Shown here: piece after piece, positions 54,719-63,312 of the stretch
Numbering within the stretch: position 1 is the stretch's first letter
Layout of the letters: every line of letters begins with the position of its first letter
NCBI RefSeq assembly: GCF_905372745.1
Contig: NZ_CAJPQR010000006.1
Location: 1-64,000, forward strand
DNA: 64,000 nucleotides
Source: an uncultured Campylobacter sp.
GTDB taxonomy: Bacteria; Campylobacterota; Campylobacteria; Campylobacterales; Campylobacteraceae
Direction: 5' to 3'
Notes under the pieces: model-generated
What the model saw: only the letters and a program-made list of their open reading frames with translations
Told to the model about the DNA's origin: nothing
The model's database searches: none
Program-made: the position numbers and the translations under genes

Positions 54719-55056
54719 TTTTGATCCTACGAGGTTGTTGCGGGTATTTTACATATTGCGTCCTTAAACATTTTTAAAATTATATTTAAATATATCGGAT
54801 TTATTTGCTTTACGGGTGCGGCGGTTTTGTAAATTTAGCGCCAGGTTTTTGCAGTGCGGGTTTGCGAGAAAAAAGCGGCAAATTTGTTGATTTATGGATA
54901 AAATTTAACACATTAAAGTAGAAAATAAAAAGCGGCAAATTTTAGTGCGCGAAACGGATCAAATTTGAACTAAATTTAATTTACTCAAATTTGACCCCGG
55001 TGTCGCGCCTTAAATTTACCGCCCCAAACGCATGCGACCAAAGGGCTCAAATTTGA
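54719..55056. other. non-coding gap between the 53744 gene and nusA
   Basis: About 340 nt with no gene. The part near 54775-54800 is very AT-rich (ATTTTTAAAATTATATTTAA) and may carry the minus-strand promoter of the 53744 gene. Otherwise nothing notable. Confidence 0.4.
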
Positions 55057-56157
55057 CTACAAATCGCCAAATAGCGCTTTTAGATCCTTCGCATTCTCGT
55101 CTTTAGCCTCGCCTCTAGCGCCAAGCTCGTTTAGCTCGATCTCGTGACCGGTTAGCATGCTGGCCAGCCTGATATTTATACCGCTCTTGCCGATAGCTTT
55201 GCTCTTTTGCTCGGTTACTAGGCTCACGACGGCTTTATTATCCTCGCCGATTTTAACCGAGCTGATGATCGCAGGCGCCATCGCTCGCGTGATTAGGATC
55301 GCAGGCTCGGCCGAATACTCGATCGCATCGATATTTTCGCCGTTTAGCTCCTTTGTGACGGCGTTTATGCGCACGCCTTTGGTGCCCACTGTCGCGCCCA
55401 CTGGATCGACGTTAGGCGAGGTGGCTACGAGCGCTACCTTAGCTCGTTCGCCCGGGATTCTAGCGCTTGCCGCGATCAGCACTAGTCCGTCTTTGATTTC
55501 CGGCACTTCGGCTTTTAGCAGGGCTTCGAGGAACTTTGGCGACGTGCGGCTTAGTTCGACCTTGATGCCCATAGATTTGTCGATATAGACGCTTTTTATG
55601 ACGGCTTTTACGACGTCGCCGGGTTTAAATTTCTCGCCTTTTATACGGTTTTTGCGCGGCATCACGGCTCGCAGCTCGTCTATCTCGATGAAGGTATTTT
55701 CTTCGCTATCCACGCGCGTGACGGAGCCAAAAACCATGTGCCCGACCATGTCTTGATATTTTTGGAAGATTTTTTCCTCCATCAGGCGCTGGATGTGGTA
55801 CTCAAGCTCCTTGTGAAGCGTCTGCGCGGCGGTGCGGCCGAGGTTGTCGGTAGATAGCTCGTAGGTTAGCTCGTCGCCGATCTCGACACCAGAGTCTACT
55901 TTTTTTGCTTCGCTTATGCTTAAAAAGTGCTCGTTATCCTCGGCCAAGCGCTCATCGCCATCCTCTACGACGGTGATTTTTTGATATAGATGAAGAGTCT
56001 TGGTCGCATTATCGATAACCGCGTCGTATTCGTAGTTTTCTCCGTAAATTTTCTTTGCGGTATTGATAATAGCTCTTATGACGCGCTCTTTTACGTCCTC
56101 GATTTCGAGCCCTTTTTCATTTGCGATAGATTCTATGATATCCGCTATTTTTTCCAT
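55057..56157 (-). CDS. nusA: transcription factor NusA
   Basis: NusA binds RNA polymerase and modulates pausing, termination and antitermination. The 366-aa protein has the N-terminal polymerase-binding domain (residues 1-~125), the S1 domain (MVGHMVFGSVTRVDSEENTF), and KH1/KH2 (GERAKVALVATSPNVDPVGATVG, KAIGKSGINIRLASMLTG). The C-terminal acidic repeats of E. coli NusA are absent, as is common outside the gamma group. It stands alone with a clear extended -10 promoter; the usual rimP/infB neighbours are not adjacent. Confidence 0.96.
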   Translation of the reverse strand: MEKIADIIESIANEKGLEIEDVKERVIRAIINTAKKIYGENYEYDAVIDNATKTLHLYQKITVVEDGDERLAEDNEHFLSISEAKKVDSGVEIGDELTYELSTDNLGRTAAQTLHKELEYHIQRLMEEKIFQKYQDMVGHMVFGSVTRVDSEENTFIEIDELRAVMPRKNRIKGEKFKPGDVVKAVIKSVYIDKSMGIKVELSRTSPKFLEALLKAEVPEIKDGLVLIAASARIPGERAKVALVATSPNVDPVGATVGTKGVRINAVTKELNGENIDAIEYSAEPAILITRAMAPAIISSVKIGEDNKAVVSLVTEQKSKAIGKSGINIRLASMLTGHEIELNELGARGEAKDENAKDLKALFGDL

Positions 56158-56209
56158 ATTATTTTTGCTCCGTTATTTATTTTTTGGGGAATTTTTGAGT
56201 TAGAGGGGT

Positions 56210-56215
56210 ATTATA
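56210..56215 (-). promoter_or_regulatory. extended -10 promoter of nusA
   Basis: Minus-strand CTTGTATAATACC has TATAAT at 56215-56210 with TG upstream, about 53 nt before the nusA ATG. Confidence 0.65.
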
Positions 56216-56265
56216 CAAGCTTTATACTTTTAAGAAGTTTAATGCGTTTTTTAAGATGTTTTTGC

Positions 56266-56271
56266 TATATT
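56266..56271 (+). promoter_or_regulatory. extended -10 promoter of the HP0268-miaB operon
   Basis: TTTTTGCTATATTCAC gives TGCTATATT, with TATATT at 56266-56271, 34 nt before the ATG. It faces the nusA promoter. Confidence 0.6.
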
Positions 56272-56305
56272 CACAGATTAAATTAAAGATTTCAAAGGAT
56301 TAAAA

Positions 56306-56548
56306 ATGGAGCTAAAACTCGCTAGAACGCAACTTGACGCCAAACCAAAAACGATCTCTCTTGAAAAAATCGAAGCGGCATTCGCTAAAGATCCGCAACA
56401 AATTTTCTATTTCGACAGAGAAAATAGCCACAAACAACTCATCGCTTTAGTTGAATTTTTCGAGGAAAAAGGCCTTAGCGTCTATCACCGCACCGTTCGC
56501 TACGGCCTAGACGAAAACGACTACATGTACGAAGTGCATATTTTATAA
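56306..56548 (+). CDS. HP0268-family protein
   Basis: An 80-aa protein matching the epsilonproteobacterial HP0268 family: [40 protein letters not shown] and [14 protein letters not shown]. Helicobacter HP0268 has been described as a small nuclease; activity here is inferred from family only. AAAGGATTAAAA precedes the ATG. miaB follows after 8 nt, the same order as HP0268-HP0269 in H. pylori. Confidence 0.9.
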   Translation: MELKLARTQLDAKPKTISLEKIEAAFAKDPQQIFYFDRENSHKQLIALVEFFEEKGLSVYHRTVRYGLDENDYMYEVHIL

Positions 56549-56556
56549 GGCGAGTT

Positions 56557-57858
56557 TTGAGCAAAAAGGTATTTATCCAAACGCTAGGATGCGCTATGAA
56601 CGTCCGCGACAGCGAGCATATCGTCGCCGAACTAAAAGAAAAGGAAAATTACGATTTAACGGACGATATCTCCGAGGCCGACCTCATCCTCATCAACACC
56701 TGCTCGGTGCGCGAAAAGCCCGTGCATAAGCTTTTTAGCGAAGTCGGAAGCTTTGAAAAAGTAAAAAAAGCGGGCGCTAAAATCGGAGTTTGCGGCTGCA
56801 CGGCAAGCCACCTGGGAAGCGAAATTTTTAAACGAGCGCCTTACGTGGATTTCGTCCTGGGCGCGCGAAACGTCAGTAAAATTTCAGCCGCCGTTAAGAC
56901 GCCTAAATTTATCAGCACCGACATAAATCACGACGAGAGCGAGTACGCATTCGGCGAATTTCGCGGCTCGCCGTATAAAAGCCATATAAATATCTCGATC
57001 GGCTGCGATAAAAAATGCACCTACTGCATCGTCCCGCACACCAGAGGCGACGAGATCTCGATCCCGGCAAATTTGATCCTGCGCGAAGTAAAAAAAGCCG
57101 CCGAGGGCGGAGCGAAGGAAATTTTCTTGCTCGGGCAAAACGTAAACAACTACGGCAAGAGATTTTCAGGCGCGCACGAGAAGATCGATTTTAGCGACCT
57201 ACTCGTAAAGATTAGCGAGATAGAGGGCGTCGAGCGCATACGATTTACCAGCCCACATCCGCTTCATATGGACGATAAATTTTTAGAAATCTTTAGTCAA
57301 AATCCCAAAATTTGCAAATCCATGCATATGCCGCTTCAAAGCGGAAACACCAAAGTCCTGCGCGAGATGAAGCGCGGATATACAAAAGAGTGGTTTTTAG
57401 ACAGAGCAGCTAGACTGCGCGCGATGTGCCCTGAGGTTAGCATTTCGACCGACATCATCGTGGCGTTTCCGGGCGAGAGCGAAGAGGAGTTTGAGGACAC
57501 GATGGACGTGCTGGAAAAAGTGCGTTTCGAGCAAATTTTTAGCTTTAAGTATTCGCCTCGTCCGATGACTAAAGCGGCGGAATTTACCAATCAAATCCCG
57601 GACGCCGTCGCAAGCGCCCGCCTAACCCGCCTACAAAGCCGCCACAACGAGATTTTAGACGAAATCGTCGCGGAGCAAAAAGGTAAAATTTTCGACGTAT
57701 ATTTTGAGGAGCTTCGCGCAAACGGCGGGGTCGCCGGCAGGAGCTTTAATAACTTTCTCGTTCAAGTCGCAGGCAGCGAAGAGCTGCTGGGCAAGACGCT
57801 AAAAGTGCGCGTGAACGACCCAAAGAGAATGGTGCTTTACGGTGAGCTTGTGGGCTAA
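56557..57858 (+). CDS. miaB: tRNA-2-methylthio-N6-isopentenyladenosine synthase MiaB
   Basis: MiaB is a radical-SAM methylthiotransferase acting on i6A37 of tRNAs. The 433-aa protein has the N-terminal UPF0004 domain with three iron-sulfur Cys ([25 protein letters not shown]), the radical SAM CxxxCxxC motif CDKKCTYC with VPHTRG, and a C-terminal TRAM domain. The start is TTG with AAGGCGAG upstream. It overlaps the acyltransferase gene by 17 nt. Confidence 0.96.
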   Translation: MSKKVFIQTLGCAMNVRDSEHIVAELKEKENYDLTDDISEADLILINTCSVREKPVHKLFSEVGSFEKVKKAGAKIGVCGCTASHLGSEIFKRAPYVDFVLGARNVSKISAAVKTPKFISTDINHDESEYAFGEFRGSPYKSHINISIGCDKKCTYCIVPHTRGDEISIPANLILREVKKAAEGGAKEIFLLGQNVNNYGKRFSGAHEKIDFSDLLVKISEIEGVERIRFTSPHPLHMDDKFLEIFSQNPKICKSMHMPLQSGNTKVLREMKRGYTKEWFLDRAARLRAMCPEVSISTDIIVAFPGESEEEFEDTMDVLEKVRFEQIFSFKYSPRPMTKAAEFTNQIPDAVASARLTRLQSRHNEILDEIVAEQKGKIFDVYFEELRANGGVAGRSFNNFLVQVAGSEELLGKTLKVRVNDPKRMVLYGELVG

Positions 57859-58474
57859 ATTTAAACGAAGCGTTTTTATAAATTTAGCCCCGCGCATTAT
57901 CTATTTTTTTATTTGGATTATATTTTTAACCTGCAAAAAGAGCTTTTCTAAGACAAATTTGACAAACGGGCCCTGCGTCGTGCTGTTTTGGCACGGCAGG
58001 CTAGCGCTGATGAGCTTTGCCTACATGCACTGGTGGAAAAACGACCAAAATCCGCAAAGACGCGCCAAAGTCATCATAAGCGACCACAAAGACGGCGAGA
58101 TCATCGCACGCGTGATTTCGTTTTTCGGTATCGGCGCCATCAGAGGCAGTAGCTCAAAAGGCGCGGTAAAGGCCCTCGCGCAAAGCTTTAGAGAGCTAAA
58201 AAGCGGCGTCGACGTCATCATCACCCCGGACGGCCCGCGCGGCCCCTATCATAGCATAGCCGACGGCGCGGTCGTCATCGCGCAAAAGCAAAATGCGCAA
58301 ATACAAATTTTAAACTACGAAGCGAGTAAATTTTGGCAGCTAAAAAGCTGGGATAAAATGATAATCCCAAAGCCTTTTAGCGAGATTTCTTACACGCTCT
58401 CGCCGCCTTTTAGCGTGACGGACATGGAGCTAGAAGACGCAAGAGAGCTAATAAAAAAGGAGATGGAAAAATGA
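57842..58474 (+). CDS. DUF374 lysophospholipid-acyltransferase-like protein
   Basis: A 210-aa membrane-associated protein with an N-terminal hydrophobic segment ([17 protein letters not shown]), then [48 protein letters not shown] and [20 protein letters not shown], the DUF374 set related to LPLAT acyltransferases. Its start, GTG at 57842 or TTG at 57848, lies inside miaB. H. pylori has the same neighbour (HP0270). The acyl acceptor is unknown. Confidence 0.9.
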   Translation: MSLWAKFKRSVFINLAPRIIYFFIWIIFLTCKKSFSKTNLTNGPCVVLFWHGRLALMSFAYMHWWKNDQNPQRRAKVIISDHKDGEIIARVISFFGIGAIRGSSSKGAVKALAQSFRELKSGVDVIITPDGPRGPYHSIADGAVVIAQKQNAQIQILNYEASKFWQLKSWDKMIIPKPFSEISYTLSPPFSVTDMELEDARELIKKEMEK

Positions 58475-58923
58475 GCTCAAAGACCGTGGTTTTATCTATC
58501 GGAGCGCTTTTGGCGGCCGCTTTTATCTCGTTTATCACGCTTAGTCCGTCTTATAAAAACGCGCTTGGAGCCAAATTTTACTACGAAACGGGCGATTATG
58601 AAACCGCCTATAAACTTTCTAGCTCCGCTTATCACAAAGACGTCTACAACAAACTCGCCCACACCGTGATGGTGCAAAGCGAAATCTCGCAAAAATACGC
58701 CACCTATATCGCCCGTTCAAACGGCTATCTAGAAAATATCCAAAAAATCAGCAAATCAGGCAAAATAAGCAAAGCCAATCTGGATAAAATTCGCATGATG
58801 TGCGATATCGCCGTGAGCGACTATAAAGAGCTAAAGCCGTCGAATTTGATCGATGCGGATCTGCAAGAAGAGGCGATGCGGATAAGAGATAAATTTTTAA
58901 CCTTGCAAACGGAGCTATTTTAA
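58471..58923 (+). CDS. membrane-anchored hypothetical protein of the miaB operon
   Basis: A 150-aa protein with one N-terminal membrane segment (VVLSIGALLAAAFISFITL), then a helical domain with a TPR-like start (GAKFYYETGDYETAYKLSSSA). It overlaps the preceding gene by four bases and is followed 55 nt later by the putative PilM-like gene. I recall an equivalent in the C. jejuni nusA-miaB cluster, without known function. Confidence 0.8.
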   Translation: MSSKTVVLSIGALLAAAFISFITLSPSYKNALGAKFYYETGDYETAYKLSSSAYHKDVYNKLAHTVMVQSEISQKYATYIARSNGYLENIQKISKSGKISKANLDKIRMMCDIAVSDYKELKPSNLIDADLQEEAMRIRDKFLTLQTELF

Positions 58924-58978
58924 TTATATTTAATAACATTTTAGATATGATAAAAAATCGTAAATTTTAGGAGAGAGC

Positions 58979-59974
58979 TTGTCACTGCGCAGTTTTTTTA
59001 GCGTCTTATATCTTAGCGTCGTTACCGAGTCCAAGAAGTGCCTATTTTACGGCGAAGCGTATAAGGGCTCAAAACTGCTAAAAACCGTAAAATCGGAGTT
59101 TGATAACGACGATACCGGCGCGGTATCGGCAAGGGCAAAAGAGTATCTAAAAAATCTGCAAAAAGAATATAAATGGGTTTATGTTTCGCTCTTTTTTGAC
59201 GCCTTATCTCAAGGCGCGGTCGGTCCTAAAAATATGAGCGCTCTTGAAAAAACGGGCATAGATCCAAAGGAGCTAACTTTCATAAATCCGGCGCCAGGCT
59301 GGATATTTTACGTAAAAACGCAGGACGTAAAAAAGGCTGAAAATTTATTCGGCGATACGGACGTGAGCCTGCTTTATTCTCCTTTAGCTCTCATTCACGA
59401 TAGAATTCTTAGCCAAAATTTGGTAGGCAAAAACGCGCTTTACGTCTATGCGCACCGTGAAATTTGCGCCATTTGCATCGTTCATAAAAATATCTCCAAA
59501 TTCGCCGCCGTCTGCAAACTGGAAGAGTCAAGCGAAGAAACGGCATTTGATAAGGTTCGAAGCAGCGAAATAGACGATTTTATCGAGAGCGTAGATGAAG
59601 ACTTTGCTAATTTTGACGGCGTAGAGAGCCTAGACGAGCTGCTAAAATTAGACGGCTCGGCAGATGAGTTTGAGGATCTAGGATATGATATAAACATGCC
59701 CGCATCCACGGACGTAGCGACCTCCGTGTCGATATTTGGCCGAGATATGAGTATGTACGGCTATATTTCGCTAGCGCTTAAGGAATTTTACACAAATCCG
59801 CTATATGAAAGCGATTTTATCGAAGACGTCGTGATTTTTGACGCTACGGAGAGGACGAGCGCTACGTTTTTACACTATTTGCAAAACGAACTTTTGGTTA
59901 AAACCGAGGTCTATCCCGTCAATACACAAAAAATAATGGCGGAACTAATGATAAAAGAGTTGAAAAATGACTAG
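58979..59974 (+). CDS. putative PilM-like protein
   Basis: A 331-aa soluble protein starting at TTG 58979 with AGGAGAG upstream. Parts look actin/ASKHA-like: an opening FFSVLYLSVVTESKKCLFYG, and near the end VVIFDATERTSATFLHYLQN followed by LLVKTEVYPVN, which recalls the closing segment of PilM. An acidic stretch (DDFIESVDEDFANFDGVESL) is inserted in the middle. The identification rests mainly on order: the next two genes look like PilN and PilO. It overlaps the next gene by 8 nt. No classic ATP-binding motif is clear. Confidence 0.6.
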   Translation: MSLRSFFSVLYLSVVTESKKCLFYGEAYKGSKLLKTVKSEFDNDDTGAVSARAKEYLKNLQKEYKWVYVSLFFDALSQGAVGPKNMSALEKTGIDPKELTFINPAPGWIFYVKTQDVKKAENLFGDTDVSLLYSPLALIHDRILSQNLVGKNALYVYAHREICAICIVHKNISKFAAVCKLEESSEETAFDKVRSSEIDDFIESVDEDFANFDGVESLDELLKLDGSADEFEDLGYDINMPASTDVATSVSIFGRDMSMYGYISLALKEFYTNPLYESDFIEDVVIFDATERTSATFLHYLQNELLVKTEVYPVNTQKIMAELMIKELKND

Positions 59975-60497
59975 TTATAGCTTTATAAAGCCTCAAAAAA
60001 AGCCCATTTTAAATCTTTTTAATAAAATTTGGATATTTTTGATAATCTCGGTTGTATTGATTTTTGCGGCGGTAAATTTTGCTATCGCTTTTAAAAATCA
60101 GACGTTACGAAACGAAACGCAAATGCTAAAGCAAAATATAGAGCAAACAAAACAGCGCATCAATCAAGCAGACGAATTAGCCGAGCTTTTAAAGCAAAGG
60201 CGAGACGTTGCGGCTCAGATAGCCTCGTCAAACGCGCTTTTAAAGCAAAGCGTGCGAAATCTACTAGACTTAGTTCCTCAAAGTATAACTTTAGAAGAAA
60301 TTTCTATGGACGAAAATTCGCTCGTCGTAAAAGGAACTACGCCTAGCCGAGATGTTTTTAATATGCTGCTGGCTACGCCGCTAAAATCGATTTTTAGCAC
60401 GTCAAACACCTCTTTTTACCAGCTGCCTAACGGCTGGTTAAATTTCATCAGTACAAACAAAACCGATAACTACGAGGATCAAAATGAGCAAAGATAG
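59967..60497 (+). CDS. putative PilN-like inner-membrane protein
   Basis: A 176-aa bitopic protein: a short cytosolic N-terminus (SYSFIKPQKKPILNLFNKI), one membrane segment (WIFLIISVVLIFAAVNFAIA), a coiled coil (LKQNIEQTKQRINQADELAE) and a ferredoxin-like periplasmic part with LLDLVPQSITLEEISMDENS and LVVKGTTPSRD, a PilN-type pattern. Overlaps of 8 and 14 nt with its neighbours indicate one operon. Confidence 0.7.
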   Translation: MTSYSFIKPQKKPILNLFNKIWIFLIISVVLIFAAVNFAIAFKNQTLRNETQMLKQNIEQTKQRINQADELAELLKQRRDVAAQIASSNALLKQSVRNLLDLVPQSITLEEISMDENSLVVKGTTPSRDVFNMLLATPLKSIFSTSNTSFYQLPNGWLNFISTNKTDNYEDQNEQR

Positions 60498-61008
60498 AAG
60501 TTTGCAAAATATAGATGTTACTAAACTACTCATATATATACTCGTCTTTATTAGCGCTTGCCTCATTATGATTTTTGGTTTTTTGGTTCCGAATATCCAA
60601 GAATACAAGCGGATAAAATACGATAACCGAGTACAAAGTACCGCCTCAACGCAGATAAATCAGGTTTATAACGGTAAGCAAGAGGCGCTAGACAAACTAA
60701 AATCGGATAACAAAGCGGCGCTGGATGCTTTTGAAAATAAATTTGATGAAGGTAAATTCGTAACATTCGTATCGCAGTATCTAGACTCGGTAGTGTCTAA
60801 AAATAGCAATATATCTCAAAGCGAGCCGTTTTTGATAAACGAGCTAAAGATAACCGCGACGATAAAAACTCCGTCCAGACTTTACGACTTTATAGACGCA
60901 TTACGGAGCTATGAAAACGTCGTCAAAATCGACTTTCCTATCGAAATGCAAAAAGACGGCGACAAGATAAGCGCAGCATTTAACGTCAAAATCTACGGCT
61001 TAAGATAA
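60484..61008 (+). CDS. putative PilO-like inner-membrane protein
   Basis: A 174-aa bitopic protein with a membrane segment at ~15-37 (LLIYILVFISACLIMIFGFL), a coiled coil and a C-terminal domain with LKITATIKTPSRLYDFIDAL and RSYENVVKIDFPIEM, the PilO-type ferredoxin-like fold pattern. With the two genes before it this would form a PilMNO-like alignment complex, which in other bacteria links the pilus or type II secretion motor to the outer membrane. Confidence 0.7.
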   Translation: MSKDRSLQNIDVTKLLIYILVFISACLIMIFGFLVPNIQEYKRIKYDNRVQSTASTQINQVYNGKQEALDKLKSDNKAALDAFENKFDEGKFVTFVSQYLDSVVSKNSNISQSEPFLINELKITATIKTPSRLYDFIDALRSYENVVKIDFPIEMQKDGDKISAAFNVKIYGLR

Positions 61009-61072
61009 ATCAAACCCGACTTTATTATTTCTCGCTAAAATCTCTTTAAAATATTTAGAGCAAGGATAAAAA

Positions 61073-62425
61073 ATGATTAAATTTAATAATGCCGCCATCG
61101 CCTCGGCGACTGCGATTTTAAGGGATTATCTTAACGGAACGGCAAATTTTTTAGCCTCTAGAAAAGCTGCAAAATCGGAGCTAACGAAACTCACGCCGGC
61201 AGATTTTAAAAACGTGCGCGCAAATTTGCTAAATTTAGGCTTTAAGAGCGAGTTTATCGACGAAAATGCCGCCGAGCTATCAGAAATCCTGCGCGGTATC
61301 CTAACTGCCGAGCGCCCGCAGCTGCCAAAAGACCACCCCGTAGCTACCTACATCAGCGAAAACGACGCCGCGCGCGAGCTAATCGCAAAGGCAAAAGAGC
61401 TGTTAAAAAAGAAATTTATCAAAAACGAGTGGCTTGAAATTTACGACAAACTGGGCAGCTTTAACAGGACGCACTTTGCCAGAAAACAGCACCAACTCTA
61501 CTCGATGCTCGAAAACAAGGGCTTTGATCGCCCGTCGCGCTTTATGTGGAGCTTTGATAACAAGGTTCGCGACGGTATCGCCGCAGCGCGCGAGCTGCTA
61601 GAGGAAGGCAAGGCGGATGAGTTTATCGCGGCTCAGCACGAGATCTACGAAAATCTGCTCGACCTGCTCGCACGCGAGGAGGCGGCGCTCTATCCGACGT
61701 CGCTGGAGATGATCAGCGAAGATGAGTTTCGCGCGATGAGACGCGGCGATGACGAGATCGGGTATTTTCTCATCGAAAAGCCGAGCGAATTTTATCCGTT
61801 AAATTTAGACTCCGGCGGCGACTCGAAGTCAAATTTAAAGGACGTAAATTTGCAAAGCGAGCTGAATTTAAGCGCGGCAAATTTACAAAACAGCAACTTA
61901 AACGAAGCGGTTTTAAATCCGAATTTCCTAAAAGAGCTGTCAAATTTGATGGGTAAATACGGACTAAATCCAAACGCTAGCAGCGATAAAAATGCCGTTT
62001 TTGATGTCGCCACGGGCAAGCTCACGCTGGAGCAAATTAACCTCATTTATAGACACATGCCAGTCGACCTCTCCTTCGTCGACGAAAACGAGATCGTGAA
62101 ATTTTACACCGACACCAAGCACCGCGTATTTCCGCGAAGTGCCGGCGTCATCGGGCGCGACGTGAAAAACTGCCACCCGCGCGAAAGCGTAGCTAGCGTG
62201 CTGGAGATCATCGACGCCTTTCGCAAGGGCGAGCGTGACGAGATCGACTTTTGGCTGGAGCTTCACGGCAAATTTATCTACATCTACTACGCCGCCGTGC
62301 GCGACGAAAACGGCATATTTAAGGGGGTGCTAGAGATGATGCAAGACGTCACGCGCATCCGCAGCCTAGAGGGCAAACGCACGCTGGTGACGTGGGACGA
62401 TCTAAAGAAAAAGTACGGGGAGTAG
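61073..62425 (+). CDS. DUF438-hemerythrin-PAS domain protein
   Basis: A 450-aa cytosolic protein with three modules. Residues 1-~90 match DUF438 (LTPADFKNVRANLLNLGFKS). Then comes a hemerythrin-like domain (DHPVATYISENDAARELI, THFARKQHQLYSMLENKGF, HEIYENLLDLLAREEAALYP) holding His/Glu ligands for a possible di-iron site. After a low-complexity Asn/Leu-rich linker, a PAS domain (SFVDENEIVKFYTDTKHRVF to GVLEMMQDVTRIR). Such proteins are thought to sense oxygen, NO or redox state, by inference. AAGGATAAAAA precedes the ATG. Monocistronic. Confidence 0.88.
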   Translation: MIKFNNAAIASATAILRDYLNGTANFLASRKAAKSELTKLTPADFKNVRANLLNLGFKSEFIDENAAELSEILRGILTAERPQLPKDHPVATYISENDAARELIAKAKELLKKKFIKNEWLEIYDKLGSFNRTHFARKQHQLYSMLENKGFDRPSRFMWSFDNKVRDGIAAARELLEEGKADEFIAAQHEIYENLLDLLAREEAALYPTSLEMISEDEFRAMRRGDDEIGYFLIEKPSEFYPLNLDSGGDSKSNLKDVNLQSELNLSAANLQNSNLNEAVLNPNFLKELSNLMGKYGLNPNASSDKNAVFDVATGKLTLEQINLIYRHMPVDLSFVDENEIVKFYTDTKHRVFPRSAGVIGRDVKNCHPRESVASVLEIIDAFRKGERDEIDFWLELHGKFIYIYYAAVRDENGIFKGVLEMMQDVTRIRSLEGKRTLVTWDDLKKKYGE

Positions 62426-63312
62426 TAAGGCGTCGCTTCGAGATTTTCGTCTATTTAATTTTGCAACCCCCTCACGTAAAACGTCGATCGTTTTAGTCCG
62501 TATTAAAATAGCTTAGGCAGGTTAAAGGCGCCTTACCGTCGACCGATATCTGCCGCTCTTTGCTTAAAAATCGCTGCGCGAACCTTCTTTTTTCTCGCGT
62601 CCGAGGCGAATTTTGCGTCGCTTTTTATCGTTTGCGGCTAGCGCATTGCCCGCAAAAAGCCGCAACAAACTCGGCGAAAGTTAAATTTAACCTGATTTCG
62701 TATGCTTAAATTTGCGCTTTAGAGATTACGTTTAGGGCGATAAATTTAAAGATTTCGGACGCGGCGTTTTTGGTTCTCTAGAAAAGGGCTTTGCGCTTGA
62801 GCCGCGATGCGACGCCGGCAGTTTTACGCTCAAATTCGCCCCGTATATTAAACCCGCTACGACGGACGAATTTAAAAATAGCGTAAATTTAACGCGCTAA
62901 AAATGAAACGCCTCTGTCAAATCGTGCCTAAAATGTTGCTTGAGCTAGCGAAATTAAAACATTAGCTTTTTGCGGCAAACCGTCTAGCTGCGCTTAACCA
63001 CGTACCGCCGTGCGCGCTTTTAGTCACGAAAAACAACTCTAAATATCGCCCATGCCGCCGCCAAATCGCGCCAAGACGTCACATTCGGCGCGCCAGAGCA
63101 GACCGACTCGGTAAAAACCGCGCTAGGAATTTTGCTTTGGCGACGAGAGCCATGCGAAAAGATGCGGCATATTCTCACCGCTTGCATTATTTGCAGATAT
63201 TTTCAAAATAGCCGTAATTTCGAGCCCTTGAAAAATAGGCGTCAGCTCGTTTAGTATCGGCTCGAAACGAAATTGCGCCGTCTTTTTTCGCAGCTCTATC
63301 GCAAATAGCAAG
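62426..63312. other. 890-nt gene-poor stretch with a possible gene remnant
   Basis: No intact gene. The plus-strand frame 62691-62900 reads DFVCLNLRFRDYV, TAG at 62733, then GDKFKDFGRGVFGSLEKGFA, LEPRCDAGSFTLKFAPYIKP and ATTDEFKNSVNLTR to TAA. This looks like a coding remnant with one stop and no start. The rest is broken in all frames. A minus-strand frame at 63123-63368 overlaps the tilS end and is unconvincing. Confidence 0.4.
62736..62900 (+). pseudogene. possible decayed gene fragment
   Basis: Fifty-four clean codons in one frame with protein-like composition, preceded by TAG and lacking any start or ribosome site. I do not recognise the protein. It may be the 3' end of a lost periplasmic protein. 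Confidence 0.25.
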
